From: Ectobius pallidus
Lineage: Eukaryota > Arthropoda > Insecta > Blattodea > Ectobiidae
DNA: 64,000 nucleotides
Direction of reading: 5' to 3'
Assembly (NCBI GenBank): GCA_964059195.1
Contig: CAXKWD010000004.1
Coordinates: 121,802,043-121,866,042 of the forward strand
Of the stretch, positions 58,579 through 64,000 are shown one piece after another. Each line of letters begins with the position of its first letter. Positions within the stretch are counted from its first letter, which is position 1. Under the pieces are notes generated by a model. That model saw only the letters and a list, made by a program, of their open reading frames with translations. It had not been told where the DNA came from and made no database searches. Made by a program: the position numbers and the translations under genes.

Positions 58579-60111
58579 TTGCTGTCACAAACTGCCTTGT
58601 CAAACATCATATTTAACAACATTCAAATAACAAATGAAGAGCAAGCATGTGTTACAGAAATTATGTCTGATTTCTTGAATGATCCACCCTCACTATGCTC
58701 AATAGATTGTAACCCTAATTTGGAATCGCTTGCCAAAAAATTTGGGGAAGCACTACAACACCTCAATGGGAATGGACGAACTGCAAAGCTATGGATCCAA
58801 TACTTCCATATGGTAAATTTGATGAAAGAATATATTCATGCTGAAAGGTCAGGTGATTGGGATGCCCACCTCAAGTGTGTCAAGAGAATGATTCCATACT
58901 TTCACGCCTCTGGCCACTTTCCCTACGCGAAATCCTGTCATCTTTATATTCAGGTTATGATGAATCTTCCATCAAGATTGTCACAAGACGAACACCAGCA
59001 GTTCGTTAATGGTGGTGCCTTCACGATGCGACGGTCTGATCGCTTTTGGTCAGGTGTTTGGTCGGATATGACAATAGAGACCAACTTGATGCGAAGCTTC
59101 AAAGCCCGCGGTGGCATAACGGGTGGCCGGGGTGTCACAGATAGCGTAATCAGCAAGTGGGTTGTGGGAATGAGTGCAACTTCACTGGAAGAGTTCAGTG
59201 GAGTTCTCTTCACTTCGAGTGAACAGCATATAGATTTAGGGGGAGCACGCATAACCAAAAACATGGCTGATATTGCTAAACTCTCAACGTGGCTAGAAAA
59301 TCATCCTCCCTTTCCTGAAACAAGTGATATCATGTCGATAGCTACAAGGGTGGTGGGAGATGATAAAGTCAACTGCTATGCTGCTGCAACTTGTGGTAGG
59401 CAAGCAATGATTAAAATGGTAAAATTGCCATTTTCAGATATCAAGTTGTCACGCAAAGACAAGGCACTCCCTATTTCCTCTGTTACTTCATCCATCAATA
59501 TCCATGACGAAAATGTTTCAGTAGACCCTTTCCTACTCTTCCAAAGGATTTCCATTAGCAAAAAAAGTGATGAAGACTTGAAAGATTATTTACGATACGA
59601 ATTGGCTCTTGAATTGGCCCTCTTCAATGAAGGTGGTATGAGAAAAACCAGCAAATATGTCCTGTACAAACCGTTTGAATCAACTGATGAGACCGTACAT
59701 TTACCAAACTTTGATGTAGTTATTGATGGGGGATTTCTCATACATAAAGTAATCTGGCAAAAAGGATCCTCAGTCTCCGCAATTTGTGATGGATACGTCA
59801 AATTCGTCAAGACCCACTACCCCGGGAGGAGATGCACTGTAGTGTTCGATGGATACAGCAACTCACCAAGCAGCACTAAGGCGGCCGAACAAGGAAGACG
59901 CTACCGAATGAGAAAGTCGGTAGACATCAATTTCAATCTGGACACCGAAATAACAGTGAATGAAGAACTGTTCCTCTCCAATCCGCACAATAAAGACAGA
60001 CTGATCAACCTACTGAGGTCTAAACTTGAGGAAAACGGCATCGCAACCCATCAAGCATCAGACGATGCTGATGTACTGATTGTAAGTACAGCTGTTGAAG
60101 AATCAACTAGA
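58579..60111 (+). pseudogene. Long-TIR element protein, ~510 residues, fused to a LINE
   Basis: The frame is open from before 58579, where the first residues read LLSQTALSNIIF; no ATG start is evident. Residues ~70-130 hold the conserved AKLWIQYF, SGDWDAHL and MIPYFHASGHFPYAKSC block. Residues ~150-200 hold RRSDRFWSGVWSDMTIETNL and GGRGVTDSVISKW. Residues ~378-440 hold VVIDGGFL and VVFDGYSNSP with a downstream K and R. Residues 495-502 are DDADVLIV. The spaced acidic residues (D383, D424, D495-D498) resemble FEN1/XPG or PIN nucleases; that is inference. The HAFTGCDTTS and CXC parts seen at 30380-30890 are missing because a LINE begins at ~60107. There is no stop in the preserved part, so this copy is young or constrained. 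I know this family only as hypothetical proteins. Confidence 0.75.
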
Positions 60112-63050
60112 GCATACATGGGCATGCAGGCAAGACTAGTTTTTATTCCTAAGCCCGGTAGGAGCTCGTACCTTGGGCCTAAGGATTTTAGACCTATTAG
60201 TCTGACTTCCTTTCTTTTAAAGACTTTGGAAAGGCTAATAGATAGATATATCAGAGGACCTATCTTAATTGAAAGGCCTCTAAGTGCTGAACAACATGCC
60301 TATCAGGCTGGCAAATCCGTGGAGACGGCGCTTCATCAGCTGATTTCAAGGGCTGAAGAAGTGCTTGACCAGGGAGAGCTAGCCATGGCAGTGTTTTTGG
60401 ACATTTTAATTTTACTTCATATGGCTCTATCTATAGAGGGTTGATTAGGCATGGAGTTAACTTGTGTGTAACTCGATGGATTATGGCATCCCTTGAGGGC
60501 CGCCGGGCAATAGTGTCTCTTAATCAGTGCGAGCTGATGTGCACTATGCCCAGAGGCTGCCCCCAGGGAGGGGTTCTATCCCCACTTATTTGGTGCCTGG
60601 TGGCAGATGAATTACTTGCCAGGCTCAATGAAAGTGGAGTATATGCCCAAGGCTATGCAGATGATATCTGCATTGTGGTCAGGGGCAAATTCGCTGATAC
60701 AGTTTCGGGCCTTATACAAGGTGCCCTTGAAACTGTTGAAAGATGGTGTCGTGAGGTAGAATTGTCGGCTAACCCTGATAAAACTAACCTCATTGTGTTC
60801 ACGAGGAAGCGACGGCTTGATGGTCTACATGAACCTACCTTCTTCGGGAAGAAGCTGCTTCGATCTATGTCGGTCAAGTATCTGGGAGTCATTCTGGATT
60901 CTAGGCTGACTTGGAAAGAGCACATTGAAAACAAGGTGGCTAAGGCCTGCAATACTTTGTGGGCCTGTCGGAGGGCCTTTGGTGTGAGGTGGGGACTTAA
61001 ACCACGTGTGGTTTATTGGCTCTATGTCTCCATCATTAGGCCTTCCATCACCTATGCTTCGGTTGTGTGGTGGCCATGTGTTAAGACACAGGCCACCAAG
61101 AACAAATTAAATAAAATCCAACGCTTAGCGTGTTTGGGGATTACTGGAGCATTGCGCACCACTCCGCTCAGTGCCCTGGAGGCGCTGCTCGGCTTACCTC
61201 CTTTGGATCTGGTTATTCAGGGAGAGGCCGGAGTGACTGCTCATCGTCTCTGGAGTTTGGGCTGTTGGTCTTTTAAAAATCCAGTTAAAGGACACAGAGA
61301 AATACTTAGCAGACTTCAGAAGTCGCAGCCTATCCTTGCGATGGGCTGTGACAATATGAAGCCAAGTTATAACTTTGACTCTATATAGGGTCAGTATTCC
61401 GCCCAGAGAGGAATGGACTCGTGGCCCACGGGCTCCGGAGTCTGTCAAGGGGCTTGTCTGGTATACGGATGGCTCCAAGACGGACGAGGGGACCGGGGCT
61501 GGCATCTATGGGCCTAAGACGAGGCTGTCATACTCTTTGGGAGGTTATACTACAGTATTCCAGGCTGAAATATTTGCTATTTTGGCCTGTGCTTATCATA
61601 TCTTAGGGATGCCTTGGCTGCAAGGTTGGATTAGTATCTGTACTGACAGCCAGGCTGCCCTGAAGGCACTATGTGCCAGTACAACAAGGTCTAGGTTGGT
61701 ACAAGAGTGCCAAAAAACCTTGGATATTCTCTGCTCCCGCCGACCAGTACAGCTTTGCTGGGTTCCTGGGCATGCTGGAATAAGAGGAAATGAACTAGCG
61801 GATAAGCTAGCAAGGGAGGGCTTGGCCAATGTCTTTATTGGACCGGAACCTGTCCTTGGTATCACTCCAAGAAGGGCCATACGTGAGGTCCTAGACTGGA
61901 TGTCTCATCAGCATGGCAATCTCACTACTGCTAGGCAGGCTCGAGCTATGATCGAGGGACCTAGCAAGAAGAACAGCAAGATTCTGTTAACCCTTAACCG
62001 GGTACAACTTAGAGGTGTGGTTGGCCTGTTAACCCTTTCACTGCTAACGACAGAACTGTGACGGCGCGGAGAATGGCACCTACGTGTGCTATTGACGGAA
62101 CTGTTCCGCCCGCGAAGTGGGTGCTATGAACGAGACGATTCCACAAGGCATGGAATTTTTTAACACGGTTTTAACGAAAGGATAGTGTCCTGCCATCTAT
62201 TGGGGTTAGATAGAACTTAATTTCATTGCTTTCCCTGCTCTGTGGTGCAATTTGTAGACGAAAAAGTGAGGCCTTGCACAATGTTGCCGTGAAGTTAGTG
62301 CTACGAATAAGAGAATTGCTCGTAGAATAGAATTCTTTAACATGGTTTCAACGAAAGGATAGTGTCCTGCCATCTCTTGGGGTTAGATAGAAATTATTTT
62401 CAATGCTTTCCTTGCCCTGTGGTGCAATCTGTAGACGAAAATATGAGGCCTTGCACAATGTTGTGATGTCTGAAGAAGCCATTGAACTCACGAGTCATAT
62501 GACAAGCGGGGAATCACGTCAAGGCCATGGTATGTTCAATTTCAACACAGTCATTGCTTTCACGAGCAAGGAAAAACACTTCTAACGTGATGACGAAGTT
62601 CTGACATATTTTAAAACGGCCTTCTTATTTTTCGGATTTAGCGCCGAGTGACAGTGAAAATATCTCAGCAAGGAGGGTATGTCAGCTTGCCAATATCTCA
62701 GCAGTGAAAGGGTTAACAGGACACAACACCCTAAAGAGACACCTACATGTGATGAAGCTTAGTGCGGATCCCACATGTAGGAAGTGTGGTAGAGAAGATG
62801 AGTCCTCTCTACACATATTGTGCGAGTGCGAAGCACTTGCTACAATTAGACACTTTCTCCTGGGCTCGGATAAACTGAGACCAGATGACATAAGGAGAAC
62901 TAACCCAAGATCTATCCTGTCCTTCTTGAAGGCAACGGGACTTGAATGAATTCTCCAGTAAGAGGGGCACAATGGGCCCAATTATGTAAGGCCTACTTGC
63001 ACGGGACCGAAAGGGCCCAACCCATCCATTCATTCATACATGGGCATTTA
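60107..63050 (+). mobile_element. RNase H-bearing LINE (LOA/R1-like), 5'-truncated
   Basis: Reverse transcriptase begins ARLVFIPKPGRSSYLGPKDF, continues with ISLTSFLLKTLERL and AYQAGKSVETALHQL, is broken by a small deletion/frameshift near 60405-60420, and resumes with GCPQGGVLSPLIW and GYADDICIVV (~60645-60680). A second frameshift near 61385 precedes the RNase H domain: VWYTDGSKTDEG, QAEIFAILACA, CTDSQAALKAL and WVPGHAGIRGNELADKLA. The ORF is then split by a piggyBac MITE at 62033-62712 and ends TCRKCGREDESSLHILCEC, a CCHC-like motif, at ~62948. The 3' UTR ends around a CATTCATT run (~63030). Confidence 0.9.
62033..62712. mobile_element. piggyBac-type MITE in the LINE ORF
   Basis: The ends CCCTTTCACTGCT and AGCAGTGAAAGGG are perfect inverted repeats with TTAA on both sides (62029-62032, 62713-62716). 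Inside are two direct copies of a ~120-bp segment 177 bp apart (ACGAAAGGATAGTGTCCTGC at 62174 and 62351). Removing the element and one TTAA restores the LINE frame (GLLTGHNTLKRHL). Confidence 0.92.
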
Positions 63051-63129
63051 CTGGTTCGCGAACCACTGTGGTTCTTGAACTTCCCGCATAAGACACAAGA
63101 TGGCATTGCGGACATTCGGTGTACGTGGT

Positions 63130-64000
63130 AGATTATTCCCATGCATGAGTGACGGGTTGTGACACATTTCATCCCTCCGAGCTCCCCTCATTTTGGAGGC
63201 CTCCACGAGGCGGCTGTCAAGTCCATGAAGTTTCATTTACGAAGAGTGATGGGTAGCCAAGTGTTTACCTATGAGCAGCTTTCTACAGTTCTCACCCAGA
63301 TTGAGGCCTGTCTAAACTCTCGACCTCTCTTACGCCTAAATGATGATCCTAGCGACTCATCCTATCTATCTCCTGGACACTTTCTCATTGGTGAAAAACT
63401 CACAGCCCTCCCTTCCCCTCCTAAGGCAGAGAATGCCTCTCATGTTGCTAAATGGCACCAGCTACAAACCTACATACATCATATATGGCATCGTTGGTCA
63501 GCTGACTACCTACATTCCCTGCAGCAGAGGCAGAAGTGGTCTGCGTCCAGCGAAAATATTCAGATTGGCACTCTCGTCCTCAGCTTTCTACAGTTCTCAC
63601 CCAGATTGAGGCCTGTCTAAACTCTCGACCTCTCTTACGCCTAAATGATGATCCTAGCGACTCATCCTATCTATCTCCTGGACACTTTCTCATTGGTGAA
63701 AAACTCACAGCCCTCCCTTCCCCTCCTAAGGCAGAGAATGTCTCTCATGTTGCTAAATGGCACCAGCTATAAACCTACATACATCATATATGGCATCGTT
63801 GGTCAGCTGACTACCTACATTCCCTGCAGCAGAGGCAGAAGTGGTCTGCATCCAGCGAAAATATTCAGATTGGTACTCTCGTCCTCCTGAAAGAAGACAA
63901 TTCTCCCCCGCTCCAGTGGAAGCTGGGAATCATCTCATTAGTACATCCTGGTGACGACGGTCTAGTGCGCGTTGTGACAGTGCGTACGTCCAGTGGCGAA
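63130..64000 (+). mobile_element. BEL/Pao integrase C-terminal part, tandem duplication, cut by window end
   Basis: The plus strand encodes HFIPPSSPHFGGLHEAAVKS, LRRVMGSQVFTYEQLSTVLT, IEACLNSRPLLRL, LSPGHFLIGEKL and WHQLQTYIHHIWHRW, the conserved integrase core end and C-terminus of BEL/Pao elements. The stretch 63276-63580 is repeated at 63581-63885 with only a few changes. This shifts the frame, since 305 is not a multiple of 3. After the second copy the normal end resumes with LKEDNSPPLQWKLGII and HPGDDGLVRVVTVRTSSGE. The remaining retrotransposon is truncated on the left. Confidence 0.92.

Noticed and set aside
1..64000. CRISPR array or prokaryotic operon
   Set aside because: Tandem repeats lack regular short spacers, and the gene structure is eukaryotic with spliced exons.
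47205..64000. First exon of the MTMR-like gene
   Set aside because: No start-codon exon ending in phase 0 with similarity to the family could be supported.

Overview
This window looks like part of a large, repeat-rich animal genome, most likely an insect. I infer an insect with a large genome, such as a cockroach, termite or orthopteroid, from the mix of elements: mariner, Tc1, pogo, hAT, piggyBac and Harbinger remnants; tRNA-derived SINEs; RTE, Jockey/CR1-like and RNase H-bearing LINEs; and a BEL/Pao integrase. No sequence search was run, so the species is not established. The DNA is AT-rich and has no operons, no Shine-Dalgarno-led genes and no CRISPR array.

One host gene can be supported. 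Eight minus-strand exons (47204 down to 10880) join in consistent phase with AG/GT splice sites and encode about 355 residues of a myotubularin-related protein of the MTMR10/MTMR12 type. The order is the start of a PH-GRAM-like region, a WCW-containing phosphatase-like core, then a helical segment. The first exon(s) and the C-terminal exons were not found. Introns run from 1.6 to 10 kb and are almost entirely transposon debris.

Layout. 1-2756: two blocks of a ~175-bp tandem repeat in opposite orientation, separated by a coding fragment of an uncharacterised element. 2900-6333: piggyBac-like element containing a hAT, itself containing another repeat. 6513-9936: two elements with CCGTAT-type ends, the first split by an RTE LINE. 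10662-47204: the MTMR gene with nested elements in its introns, many with clean target duplications. 28350-32721: a giant imperfect palindrome made by an unrecognised long-terminal-inverted-repeat element. 40561-41667: four tRNA-like units, two in each orientation, inserted as one block with a 13-bp duplication. 47638-51545: mariner, pogo-like and hAT-like fragments. 52261-60111: more copies of the long-TIR element, broken by LINEs; the copy at 57918-60111 keeps a ~510-residue reading frame. 60107-63050: a LINE with RNase H, split by a piggyBac MITE. 63130-64000: BEL/Pao integrase with a 305-bp tandem duplication.

The most unusual content is the long-TIR element family (720-966, 28350-32721, 52261-53230, 53595-53737, 57918-60111). 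Its ends begin TAGTCCAG and its arms run for several hundred bases. Its protein carries a conserved N-terminal region, a FEN1/PIN-like acidic nuclease signature, a HAFTGCDTTS block and a cysteine-rich CXC-like tail. I cannot place it in any transposon superfamily I know.
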